A stretch of DNA of 64,000 nucleotides from positions 372,958-436,957 of the forward strand of contig WBMW01001517.1 of assembly GCA_013396635.1 (NCBI GenBank). Reading direction: 5' to 3'. This document shows, one piece after another, positions 12,501 to 20,599 of the stretch. The notes under the pieces are model-generated. The model worked only from the letters and a program-made list of their open reading frames with translations, was not told the origin of the DNA and searched no databases. This DNA comes from Penelope pileata. Lineage: Eukaryota; Chordata; Aves; Galliformes; Cracidae. Positions within the stretch are counted from its first letter, which is position 1, and every line of letters starts with the position of its first letter. Position numbers and translations under genes: made by a program.

Positions 12501-15500
12501 GTCTTCCATAGTATTGAACTCTAAACATTCGGAGGCACTCTCAGCAGCCAGGAAACATAAGTTTGGCAAAATCTGCTTCACTTTGCTTTTTTATTTCTCT
12601 GCACATTTCTTTTTGTGTTTATTATGAGAATGTGGTAATCTGACCACTAATTTTTGATGTGGGGAAGTCTTCAGAAAAATAACAATATTCTTTTTTATTT
12701 GAAAAACTTGCTACAGTGTATTACGATATTTCAACGGCAAAGAATCTACTACTGTTAGCTAATTCTACGGAAGAACAGCAAAAATGGGTGAGCCGACTGG
12801 TGAAAAAAATACCCAAGAAGCCTCCAGCACCAGACCCCTTTGCTCGATCTTCTCCCAGAACTTCCATGAAGGTACAGCCAAACCAGTCCATCAGACGACC
12901 AAGTCGACAGCTTCCTCCAAACAAACCAAGGTAACACAAGAGCAGCTATGTATTTTACCATTTTAAACATTTTACTGTAATATGATACATGTTGATATGG
13001 GCAGTTGACCACAAATGTTCTTGACCACTGATGTGTAGTCTAGCATGTCATCTTCTGTAAACCTCATTTAAGTTACAAGAAAAACCATTATGTTTGTTCC
13101 CTTGTTCAAAGGACACTGCATTATCTGTTATTTAACCTGTTTCATTGATAATGCATCTTAGTGTTCCTAAACTGGCAGTTGGTACGGAAAATGGAGTTTA
13201 GCTAGGCAGAGAGTCCTTGAGAGGGATGTGAAGATTTTAAGGAAAATAAAAAAAATTTAGTGGTTTTTAACATGGCCACTACTGTCTTGAAGTTGAGCTA
13301 TGATGTTAAGTACTTGTTTTTCTAACAAACCTTGGAGAGAACTGGGTGCTTTCAAAAGGAAGACTAGGAGATCTTACACAGAACAAAAGAATGCACATCT
13401 TTTCTTACTGGATGGTTTTGAGGAATGTTTGAGTTCCTGCCCCACTCCAAGTTTAGGATCATTATTGAGGATTTTTGTGTTAGAGTGTGATTCATCTGAC
13501 CAAATGTATTTAACTATGTCCAACTGCTTATAGTTTGATATATGGGGAAGAGTAGGTTGTAGGATTGAATTTGTGTCATCCTAATGTAGAAAGGGAGCAC
13601 ACAGCACTCTTGGACATTTACAGCAAAAAGTTAGTTTTGCATCTCTCGCTTTTGCATCTCTGCCCATGCAGGTTCCACAGTGTGGGGTCATTTTCTGCAG
13701 TGGTAGGCATCTGGAGTATCAGTCGATGCTTTTTGAAAGAGAGCAGTGAGATGGGAAGTGGTGGTCACCATTTGGTCAAATAGCTGAAACACTTGCCAAA
13801 GGCTGGCAGAGTTGGTTTAAATTCCTTATTTGGCGCGGAAGGACTCATGCTCATGTCTCATGTTTCCTAAAAGAGTAGTCTTATCATCAACTTCCTCTGA
13901 TTGGGGAAAGAAATGTCCATGTAAAAAACAGTGTTCTATTATTGGATCACTTTTAAGGAGCAAAATCCTGTACTGTAGGCATAGAAGTGATAACATTTGG
14001 CAGATAGCATTTAAGTGATTGCACAGTATGGAATGTCTGGTGGGTTTTTTTGTTGTTGTTGTTTTTTTCAGTTTTCTTTTTTCACCACCTAGAGTACTGC
14101 ACAGTTAATTAAGGAGGAAGGAACAGTTAAGGTTATAAAGTTAATACTTGGTTATAACTAATTCCCTGTTTTTGACAGCATGTGAACAGTTTGGTCTGTC
14201 TGCCATACTTCCTTTGTTGCAGTATTCCAGCAGCAATGGACAGTTCAGCAGAAGCTTTTTTTTCTTTTTTTTTCTTTTTCTTTTTTTTTTACGTTCAAGA
14301 GATAACTTAACTTGGGAGTGGCTAGATAGTTTCGATCTTGTTTCTGTGGTCAGACTGCCACCAAAATCTGAGCTCGCTGCTTGAAAACTGGGTTCGATGA
14401 GTCACCAGAGTTACAATGGGGAATACAGTGCAAGCATGCTCTATTGTATTGTGATGCTATTGTAATCACAAAACAACCCTATGGTAGGAAGAATTGGATA
14501 TTAAAAATAAAATAAAATTTAATGTGTAGTAATGCATAGTGAAAGGACTTGAAGCAACTTCCCAACTAATTTCCATAAAATCTAATTTTTGATGATTTAT
14601 TTCACATACTTAAAGTCTGACCTCATGATTTGAATTTTAAATGATTAGATTTTTTTTATTATATCTGTTAAGGTGAAAAGTTTAATTACTACATTTTAGG
14701 GAATGGTTATTGAAGAGATTCTTTGTGTAAAACTAGCCAAAATATCAATAACTGGATTGAAGCATAAATCAGAGAAACATTATTCGTGACAACCTAGGGG
14801 ATAAGTAAAATGCTATTCTTCTGTATTTTTACATTCTGGTTCAATTAGCATTATTGTGTTTCTTCTTACTGGCATATAAAAGGTATATTATAAGTTCTGA
14901 TTCTTTTTCCATGGCTATTCTAAAGTGCTCAGAAATAACAAGAAAAATTTCTAACATCCTTATCTCAATCTTCATGGCTTTTTTTATTAAATGCTTTTGT
15001 AACTGTGTCTAATCTTACTGTTCTTTTTACTGTGATCCTCCTCCACTCTGAGTCAGTGATTTCTTTATTATTTTTTTTCCTATCTGTATATTTCATAATG
15101 GTGGAAAATGGAGGAGGATGAATATATTTGTGTGTAAACAATTTTATGGTTGCAGTTAAGCTTTTCAAATTACCTTTTCAAATGTACCTGGCAGCTTAGG
15201 AGTTACAGATGGAAAAAGTGTTGTTCCATGAAGGCATCTCGCCCTAATACAGGCCTGTCAAACCTGTGGAAATGTGGATGGATGTTAACACTTCGAATCA
15301 GAAACCACATACTTAAAAATTGCCATCGTTGCTATAGACAATTAAAATCTGGCTGATGCTTCCATGAGGTTTCAGTTTTCTGTTGTGAACTTCACTGAGA
15401 CTGAAGACCTAGTTTCCAGCTAAATGTGGGAGCTCAGTGGCTGGGTCAAGTTGGAGGTGAGCCAGCAGTGTGTCCTGGCAGCAGGGCAGGCTCTGGGACT

Positions 15501-18500
15501 GCACTTTCAGGAGCACAGATAGCAGACTGAGGGGAACAATTACCTCTTTCTATTCTCACTTAAAAGTCTGAAGTGAGATCCTGCATCCAGTTTAGGGCCC
15601 CTGAATTCAAGGGAGGACTTTGACCAACTGTGAAAGGTCCAGCAGAGGCCATCAGGATGGTCAGGGCTGGAGCTCTTGCCTTATGAAGAGAGGCTGAAGG
15701 AGCTGGGCTTATTCAGCCTGGATGAGGGGTGGCTGTTGGGGAACCTTCCAGGAGCTGCCCAGGCCTGTGGGGAGGGAGTTGAGGAGACAGAGCTGGGCGT
15801 TTCTGCTTTCTGTCGTGGGGGCTTGAGAGACAAAGGACTCATCTGAACTGAGATTCCAGCTGGATGCAAGGAAAAGCTTTTTCCTAGTGAGGACAGGAAG
15901 ACAGCTGGTGGGGCCGGGCTGGCTCTGGACTTTGCATAGGATCATAGAATGGTTTGGGTTGGAAGGGACCTCAAAGCCCCCTCAGCCCCACTCCTGCCAT
16001 GGGCAGGGCTGCCCCCCAACCCCCCAGCTCAGCTGCCCAGGGCCCACCCAACCTGGCCCTGAGCGCCTGGGATGGGGCACCCACAGCTCCCTGGCAGCTG
16101 TGCCAGGGCCTCACTGCCCTCTGAGTGAAGAATTTCCTCCTAAATTCTAACCTAAATCTCCCTGATTTTAGTTTAAAACTGCTCCACCTTGTCCTATTGC
16201 TATCTGTCCACGTAGAAAGGTGGTCTCCCTCCTGTTTATAAATTCCCTTTAAGTACTGGAAGGCCTCAGTGAGGTCTTGGTGGCTTTCAAGACCCAACTG
16301 CAAAAAACCCCAGACAGCCTGTGCTGACCTTTGGTTGTATAATTTAAGTGTAAAAACTCTAAAAGTTGAAAACCCAATAAAAACTGAAACCTGCTTTGTT
16401 TAAAGAATGCAATTAACTATTAAACACTATAGCATGTTTTAGTTAAAATATCCTGAACATTTTCTTCAGAGTCAGGTTTCTATCTCTGCCTCATATAGTT
16501 GGCATATAATCCTAATTTCAGATCCACTGAACTCACTGGAGAGATGACCATGACTGAGTTTAATTTCTTGTAAACTGAGAAGTTAGTCCTTCAGTTGTTC
16601 ATGTAAAATCCTTCTATAGTAGCAGAAAGATGAACGCCTCTAGACAATGATTCATCCCATCCCAAAATGAATGCCTAAAATAGGTGAAATGACTCATATG
16701 CTGAAGTCTGCCTCTTCTCCATTCTGTAGTGACCATAGAAGGAGCATAGGCAGTGATGCATAGAGAACAAGTTGATATATCCTCTTTTCTGACATTGCCT
16801 AACTGAAAATAATGAGTCTGTAGGACATCTGTATAGTATAACCTCACTGTATTTAGAATAAATGGTAAAATCTCACTGCATTTGTTTGTGAACTCAGATG
16901 ATATTGTTTTATTTGATGCCAAATTACTCAGATTTATTGGAAAAAAGTAGCCATGGAAGGGATGGCAAGTGAGCATAAAACTGCATGTTGGTCAACAAGA
17001 ACTTCAGCAAAACAGAAAGCTGATTTTATGAAATGTGTATGTTGGTCTTTCCTACTGAAATTTTGAGGGAAAGAATCAATATGTTAAGTGTTCTGTAGAG
17101 CTTAATGGCTTGTGTGATAGATTTCCTTTGAATACAGTATTTGTAGCTTCCCTGAACAGTAACTGCATCTTCATACTCCATAGTAGGCAAAGGAAGGAGC
17201 TCAGCTGTATTAAGACAGTCTTATTTTGAAAGCTGTAGTGGTAAATGAAATTTTGAAGTTTCTTGTAGTAGGAATGTGACACGCATTAAACCTTCAAACC
17301 CTCCTGTTGCAGATTACTTGATCTGGCATTTAAAGACTGGGATTGGTCATTTGATGATGTTGATGATGTTGATGGTGATGATGATGACGATGTTTTTGAT
17401 TTCTGAAGAAGTATAAGGGGTAAATCTAAATAGTGAGGAATGGATTTGTTTGCCTTTGAATACAGCATGCTATGTTGGATTTTGTTTCTCAAGCAAAGAA
17501 AATACAAGATCTCATTTTAATAGTTTACACAGTAAAAATGAGATTCTGTTCATGGTGTCAAGTTTTTTAGAGGAGTCATTTTCATTAAAATGATCTTTTT
17601 GCCTTTTCATTGTTTTTATTTTTCTAATTTTAGATCTTTGTTCAAAATTCATGTCTGCGTGCCCCAAAAGAAAATATCTATTGTCAGAGTTCTTCATCTG
17701 CAGTGCTAATACTGCTAACCTCTGCAAACAGTTTCTGAAGGCTAAAAGGAAGGTTTTAACAATTGGATATTTACCTAAAATAGAATTGTACTTACAAATA
17801 CTTTTTTTTCTAAAGCTTTTAACCTGAATTGACTTGTCCATGGCTAGCAGACATGAAATCACAGGAGTTCTGCATTTTGCTTTTTCTACCTGTGTTATGA
17901 AGTGACTTTGACTTGGCTTTCCTTTGCAGTGCTGTGCTTTCTGGGTACCTAACAATGCATTTGAAAACTATGTAAGCAGACAGGCTTTGCAGCTTCTGTG
18001 GTACGATTTCCTTGACTGCTTTAGAAAAGATGCAGCTGTTTGGTTGATCTGATTCGTCCCATGGCTTACTTAAATACACAACACAAATGTACTGGAAATT
18101 ATGATAAATATTTTATTATCGTGCTCAATGTTTCGGTCATTTTACTTGTTGATGAAGTGTTATATTTACACTGCAGAAAAGCCTAAATATTGATCTGTGA
18201 CCTCTTAAGAATTTTTCTAAGTAGTACGTAAGGTGTGTCGCTGCGTGAGGGCTGTACATCAGCTCTGTACTCAGTTGAGATACCAGCTCATTACGTTAAT
18301 TAAATATACTGCATCTTTATGTATAGAAGCTTTTAAATCACTAATTTTTATGAGCTACTACATTATGCTACTGGAGTTTATCCTCATATCTTATAAAGGG
18401 GGTTAATTGATTTGGGATCATAATGCATAGCGATGCTATACTTAAGTAACTTGATGCTGTCGAATGCAGAGGAATTTTTTCCCAAGTGTACTGATGAGCC

Positions 18501-18592
18501 GATCTTAAATGAAGATTTTGAGGAAATGTGTTCTTGTCAGATTTTCATTCATTGCATTTACTGACCAAACTTCCTGCTTCTTTTTCAGCTAA
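428..18592 (+). CDS. ROCK1: ROCK1, Rho-associated coiled-coil protein kinase 1 (3' half, 16 constitutive coding exons)
   Basis: ROCK1 is a serine/threonine kinase activated by GTP-bound RhoA. It phosphorylates myosin light chain, MYPT1 and LIM kinases to drive actomyosin contraction. The kinase domain and proximal coiled coil lie upstream of the window. The 16 exons seen here join in phase to 707 codons, which corresponds to human residues about 648-1354, so there is no net length change. They encode the distal coiled coil, the RhoA-binding helix (VNKLAEIMNRK), the PH domain with an inserted C1 zinc finger, and the tail. ROCK1 rather than ROCK2 is indicated by ESRLEGWLSLPVRNNTKKFG, by STAKNLLLLANSTEEQQKW, and by the end RRPSRQLPPNKPS; ROCK2 ends in a different GKTS-type tail. 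All junctions used are GT/AG. An additional in-frame exon at 7577-7759 is described separately and is not counted here. The identification comes from recalled family sequence, not a search. Confidence 0.97.
1608..1768 (+). CDS. ROCK1: ROCK1 coding exon, coiled coil (EMEKKLLEER)
   Basis: A 161-nt exon between a TTCACAG acceptor and a GTAAGT donor. It restores phase 0 at its end (KLNED). It encodes coiled coil, including LDCDLKQSQQKINELLRQKD, equivalent to human residues about 701-754. An open frame running past the donor to 1867 is only intron read-through. Confidence 0.95.
2193..2377 (+). CDS. ROCK1: ROCK1 coding exon, coiled coil (VKNLTLKIEQ)
   Basis: A 185-nt exon with a TTTTTTAG acceptor and a GTAAGC donor. 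It encodes VKNLTLKIEQETQKRCLTQN and continues through LKMSEKQLKQENNH to NNELRK. The final lysine codon is split 2+1 across the next intron. Confidence 0.95.
3502..3571 (+). CDS. ROCK1: ROCK1 coding exon, coiled coil (ERQDADGQMKEL)
   Basis: A short 70-nt exon between a TTTCTAG acceptor and a GTATGT donor. It encodes ERQDADGQMKELQDQLEAEQ followed by YFS and brings the frame back to phase 0. Confidence 0.95.
4911..5014 (+). CDS. ROCK1: ROCK1 coding exon, coiled coil (TLYKTQVRELKE)
   Basis: A 104-nt exon that begins TLYKTQVRELKEECEEKTKL and ends within the arginine codon of ELQDER. The middle reads CKEMQPKIQE, which differs from the mammalian sequence as I recall it. That is ordinary drift within a coiled coil. 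Confidence 0.95.
5168..5354 (+). CDS. ROCK1: ROCK1 coding exon, coiled coil (DSLAAQLEITLTKAD)
   Basis: A 187-nt exon encoding a very strongly conserved coiled-coil block: DSLAAQLEITLTKAD, SEQLARSIAEEQYSDLEKEK and MMARHKQELTEKDATIAS. The GTGAGT donor lies at 5355. It is equivalent to human residues about 874-936. Confidence 0.96.
5693..5786 (+). CDS. ROCK1: ROCK1 coding exon, coiled coil (LEEANRTLTSDVANL)
   Basis: A 94-nt exon preceded by a T-rich tract and TTTGTAG, and followed by GTATGT. It encodes LEEANRTLTSDVANLANEKE and ELNNKLKEVQE, and ends one base into the next codon. Confidence 0.95.
5914..6008 (+). CDS. ROCK1: ROCK1 coding exon, coiled coil to Rho-binding boundary (KAQFEKQLL)
   Basis: A 95-nt exon with a CGTTACAG acceptor and a GTAAGC donor. 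It encodes QITKLKEEEANIGNIKAQFE, then KQLLNERTLKTQ. It begins the Rho-binding region and ends in phase 0. Confidence 0.95.
6614..6793 (+). CDS. ROCK1: ROCK1 coding exon, Rho-binding domain (AVNKLAEIMNRK)
   Basis: A 180-nt phase 0-0 exon containing AVNKLAEIMNRK, the helix that contacts RhoA-GTP (human residues about 998-1010). It continues with DVRRKEKENRKLHMELKSER and parallel coiled coil to EINEMQA. The acceptor ...ATGTGAAG is unusually pyrimidine-poor in its last ten bases, but the frame and homology are unambiguous. Confidence 0.96.
7028..7196 (+). CDS. ROCK1: ROCK1 coding exon, coiled-coil end and linker (QIAEESQIRIEL)
   Basis: A 169-nt exon from a CTTCCAG acceptor to a GTATGC donor. It encodes QIAEESQIRIELQMTLDSKD, DIEQLRSQLQSLHIGLDNSS and the acidic linker DAEADDGFP. 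It ends one base into a glutamate codon. The linker overlaps the region where mammalian ROCK1 is cut by caspase-3 (reported near residue 1113), which releases the kinase from its C-terminal inhibitory part. Confidence 0.96.
7577..7759 (+). CDS. ROCK1: Candidate in-frame cassette exon of ROCK1 (61 codons, Ser/Asp-rich insert)
   Basis: This 183-nt open segment has a strong acceptor (long pyrimidine tract, then TTTAG) and a CAG|GTGACA donor. It is phase 1 on both sides, exactly matching the flanking junction, so inclusion inserts 61 residues without a frameshift between DGFP and ESRLEG, just before the PH domain. The insert reads VHITQSHTMESMSF and later MLLDSDSDSDSEEEP, a likely acidic casein kinase 2-type cluster. 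Mammalian ROCK2 has a muscle-enriched isoform with an insert of about 57 residues at about this place. I infer this is the ROCK1 counterpart. It is not part of the canonical 1354-residue ROCK1, so it is either alternative or unused. Confidence 0.7.
7760..9754 (+). other. ROCK1 intron between the cassette exon and the first PH exon
   Basis: About 2 kb of AT-rich intron with an A-run at about 7842-7855 and the two TGCATG motifs noted separately. No further exon was found. The open frame at 8800-9213 on the minus strand has no recognisable protein similarity and no supporting splice structure. Confidence 0.6.
7894..7899 (+). promoter_or_regulatory. TGCATG, RBFOX-type splicing motif downstream of the cassette exon
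   Basis: TGCATG lies 135 nt downstream of the donor of the 7577-7759 exon. RBFOX proteins bound to UGCAUG in the downstream intron typically promote exon inclusion in muscle and brain. A second TGCATG occurs at 8610-8615 next to a TGCTGCTGTGG stretch. Six-base motifs arise by chance, so function is only suggested by position. Confidence 0.35.
9755..9825 (+). CDS. ROCK1: ROCK1 coding exon, start of PH domain (ESRLEGWLSLPVRN)
   Basis: A 71-nt exon with a TTTTTTCAG acceptor. It completes the split glutamate and encodes ESRLEGWLSLPVRNNTKKFG followed by WVKK. This is the first strand pair of the PH domain and distinguishes ROCK1 from ROCK2. Confidence 0.97.
9992..10064 (+). mobile_element. CR1 LINE 3'-end fragment, plus orientation
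   Basis: GGGGTTGGACCAGATAATCT followed by TCCCTTCCAACCTCAAC and AATTCTATT match the typical CR1 3' terminus. It is a diverged fragment of about 70 bp inside a ROCK1 intron. Confidence 0.75.
10858..10946 (+). CDS. ROCK1: ROCK1 coding exon, PH domain (YVIVSSKKILFYD)
   Basis: An 89-nt exon encoding YVIVSSKKILFYDSEQDKEQ and SNPYMVLDI, ending two bases into an aspartate codon. The GTAAGT donor is consensus. Confidence 0.97.
11530..11608 (+). CDS. ROCK1: ROCK1 coding exon, PH domain (KLFHVRPVTQTDVYRA)
   Basis: A 79-nt exon after TTCCTATAG. It encodes DKLFHVRPVTQTDVYRADAK and EIPRIFQ, and returns to phase 0 at a GTATTC donor. Confidence 0.97.
11826..12087 (+). CDS. ROCK1: ROCK1 coding exon, C1 zinc finger inside the PH domain
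   Basis: A 262-nt exon that encodes ILYANEGESKKEQEFPVEP and then the atypical C1 finger. The finger starts with HKGHEFIPTLYHF, has paired cysteines in NCEACMKP and ECRRCHIKCHKDH, and ends in APCK. The zinc-ligating Cys/His pattern is complete. It equals human residues about 1196-1282. Confidence 0.97.
12717..12930 (+). CDS. ROCK1: ROCK1 penultimate coding exon, end of PH domain and tail
   Basis: A 214-nt exon after TGCTACAG. It encodes VYYDISTAKNLLLLANSTEE, QQKWVSRLVKKIPKKPPAPD and the basic Ser/Arg tail SIRRPSRQLPPNKP, ending two bases (AG) into the last codon. The following GTAACA donor overlaps an in-frame TAA, so unspliced transcripts would end KPR instead of KPS. Confidence 0.97.
15550..15939 (+). 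mobile_element. CR1-like LINE fragment, plus orientation
   Basis: CTGCATCCAGTTTAGGGCCC, CCAGCAGAGGCCATCAGGAT and GAGGCTGAAGGAGCTGGGCT correspond to the C-terminal ORF2 region of CR1. Beyond about 15730 the match is poorer (GGATGAGGGGTGGCTG), so the element is diverged or composite. Confidence 0.7.
15940..16306 (-). mobile_element. CR1 LINE 3'-end fragment, minus orientation
   Basis: It starts ATCATAGAATGGTTTGGGTT and GGAAGGGACCTCAAAG, the reverse complement of the CR1 3' end. It continues through CAGGGCCTCACTGCCCTC and GAAGAATTTCCTCC to CCTTTAAGTACTGGAAGGCC. It abuts the plus-strand CR1 fragment tail-to-tail. Confidence 0.9.
17352..17392 (+). repeat. GAT-rich trinucleotide/9-mer microsatellite
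   Basis: TGATGATGT repeats directly and degrades into GATGGTGATGATGATGACGA. It is intronic. Confidence 0.8.
18589..18592 (+). CDS. ROCK1: ROCK1 final coding exon segment: one serine base plus stop
   Basis: After the acceptor TTCTTTTTCAG the exon begins C-TAA. Joined to the AG left by the previous exon, this gives AGC (Ser) then TAA, reproducing the mammalian C-terminus NKPS-stop. Downstream bases (TTTTCCTGAGAGA, AAGAAGTGACCATTATACTG, TTGCAACTATGCACTTGTAT) match the mammalian ROCK1 3'UTR as I recall it, which confirms the exon. Confidence 0.93.
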
Positions 18593-20052
18593 CTGCTTTC
18601 CGTGAACGCAGACGCAGTTAAAGGTGACAATTTTTGTCCCATTACAGCAAGACTGAAACATATCCCAAAATATATTAAAAATATATATTTTCCTGAGAGA
18701 TTGTGCTATATATACAGAGGTTTACATTTTTGCTGCAATATAAATTACTAATCTCTGAGGGTTTTCCTGTATTCCCCTGAGTGACTGATCAATTGAGGAA
18801 TGGCTGGTAAATAGTAAAAGGATATCTTAGGCAACCTTTTAAACTCTGTTCCACAAAAGCTTTCTCGGCAAGACACACACACTACATTTCATAAAAGGAT
18901 TGAGAGGAATGAATATTTAAACTGAAGAAACTGACTTTTCAGCTTTCGTAAAGATGCCACCAGCATGTCTGCAAGAAGAACAGGAGGAAGATCCATCACA
19001 GTGATATAGACTGCATCTGTAAGAAGTGACCATTATACTGTGTATATATATTGTACTGTAATACTGCAAGAGGGTTTTAAAAATCTTTCCACTTTATTTT
19101 TTTATGCTTATTAATCAGATACCGTTACTTATTGCAGTTGCAACTATGCACTTGTATAAAGCCATAATGTTGAAGTTCCTATCATTCATACACGTCTATC
19201 AAAAGCTGCATGTCAATGTTCAGCAGCTAGTTTAAGCTGGAAGTATATGCTAGTTTCAGCTACGTCATCATGGGCAGTCCTGTTTTACCTGTCTAATTGC
19301 CTTAATTTAATTTTTCTCAAGTTTTTTTTGCCCATTCTCTGTATTTAAGGAAAAAGGGTTTACCAGCTGTTAGGATGCAATTTTGCTTTGTGGCAGAAAA
19401 AATAGTGCACTATTTTTACACCTAGTAAGTATATCAATGTCAGCCTATTTTGAATGTATATCGACTGGTTTTGAGGGTGGAGAAGTGTTGGTTACAAAAC
19501 CAATGTCTGATAACATTGGAATTACTCGATCATTTGCTTATAGATGTAACTGCTCGTCCAGCCCTTTTTACAAACCTCAATATAGTTATTGACTTATATT
19601 AACCCTCATTAAGTGCTATGAAAACTTCATTTTGCCTTGTTTTTGCATATTCTCCTAGATGTGTTTTTATTTCTGGAAAAAAAAGAGAGAATCTGTGATT
19701 ATTTTTTACATTTCACAACACAATATCCATGGACTGTCACAAACTTTAAAGAAAACTAAAACATACTGTAGATGTATTTTAAAATTTTAAATCTGGTTCT
19801 CTAGCACATAGCTGTAGGCATAGATAAATATTCGAGTAGTGTGTTTTGAGAACTGATAGCTGGGAATAAAGGGCCTCAGAGGCACTTAATCTGATTTTTT
19901 TTTTTTTTTTTTTAAACTTGGAGTTGTACAAAAAATATAGTTTATGTGGGCTCATTCATGATGTGGTCATAATTATCCCAGAAAATGCATGTTTTATACA
20001 ACTACAGTATGCTATGTTAAACATATTGACAGTAAAAAATGTAGTCTCCTAT

Positions 20053-20082
20053 TTGGTCTCTTTATATATATAAATATATATN
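20053..20082. repeat. TA-rich simple repeat with unresolved base
   Basis: TTTATATATATAAATATATAT followed by an N at 20082, in the distal ROCK1 3'UTR. The N suggests length ambiguity in the assembly. Confidence 0.7.
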
Positions 20083-20182
20083 AGAGTATTGAAATGTTTG
20101 GAAGGATAGGACCATGATTTATCATGATTTATTTAACACTATCATGAAAGGTGGACTTGGAAACACTGAAATACTGAAAATG

Positions 20183-20188
20183 AATAAA
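20183..20188 (+). terminator. ROCK1 polyadenylation signal AATAAA (main candidate)
   Basis: AATAAA in TGAATAAATATATTTGC, matching the position of the distal signal in mammalian ROCK1 mRNA. Other AATAAA copies at 19865-19870 (inside the 3'UTR) and 20557-20562 are alternatives. Confidence 0.65.
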
Positions 20189-20599
20189 TATATTTGCATT
20201 TTGTAACCTCAGCTGCAGTTCAGCTTAACAGAGCCAGAATGTATTCAGTCTTCTATTTATGCACTCGCAAAGTAAGACGTTGTTTGTGAGTTCTTAAATC
20301 CAGACCTAAAACTCTCGTATCATTTCTGTTAGGTATTATAACCCAACGCACAGCTACAGTGTTTTTTCCCTGCTTGTTTTGATTTACAGAAGTACGGTAT
20401 ATTTTTAGGTAATGCAGATTTGCATAGAGGACAACATTAAAAATGTATACAGTAAAACTGTTTCCATTCACTGAATGCATAAATATTTTATATATAAAAA
20501 ATGTTACGTTGTGGGAAGTTCTATCCTTTTCTGAATTGGAGAATATTATATTTTTAAATAAACTATTTGAGTAAGGTAAAATAGTTCCTGAACTTGACA

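Larger units (their letters stand above)
12931..18588 (+). other. Last ROCK1 intron (5.66 kb)
   Basis: It separates the tail exon from the serine-stop exon. It holds T-rich tracts at about 14035-14070 and 14255-14290, a tail-to-tail CR1 pair at about 15550-16306 and a GAT-rich microsatellite near 17352-17392. AATAAA at 13245-13250 could serve an intron-retained mRNA. Open frames here (for example 16614-16976 and 17512-17955, minus) show no recognisable protein family. Confidence 0.7.
18593..20210 (+). other. ROCK1: ROCK1 3' untranslated region
   Basis: The stretch keeps blocks recognisable from mammalian ROCK1 3'UTRs: TGACCATTATACTGTGTATA, GCACTTGTATAAAGCCATAA and TAGATGTGTTTTTATT. It is AT-rich, with a T18-type run near 19893-19912 and a TA repeat with one unresolved base at 20082. 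The end is placed just after the AATAAA at 20183-20188; the cleavage site itself is inferred. Confidence 0.85.

Noticed and set aside
428..12930. The kinase gene could be ROCK2, since its neighbour is SLC66A3-like
   Set aside because: The PH-domain start (ESRLEGWLSLPVRNN), the C1 region (CEACMKPLWHM) and the tail (RRPSRQLPPNKPS) are ROCK1-specific. ROCK2 has a different tail ending and a different PH start.
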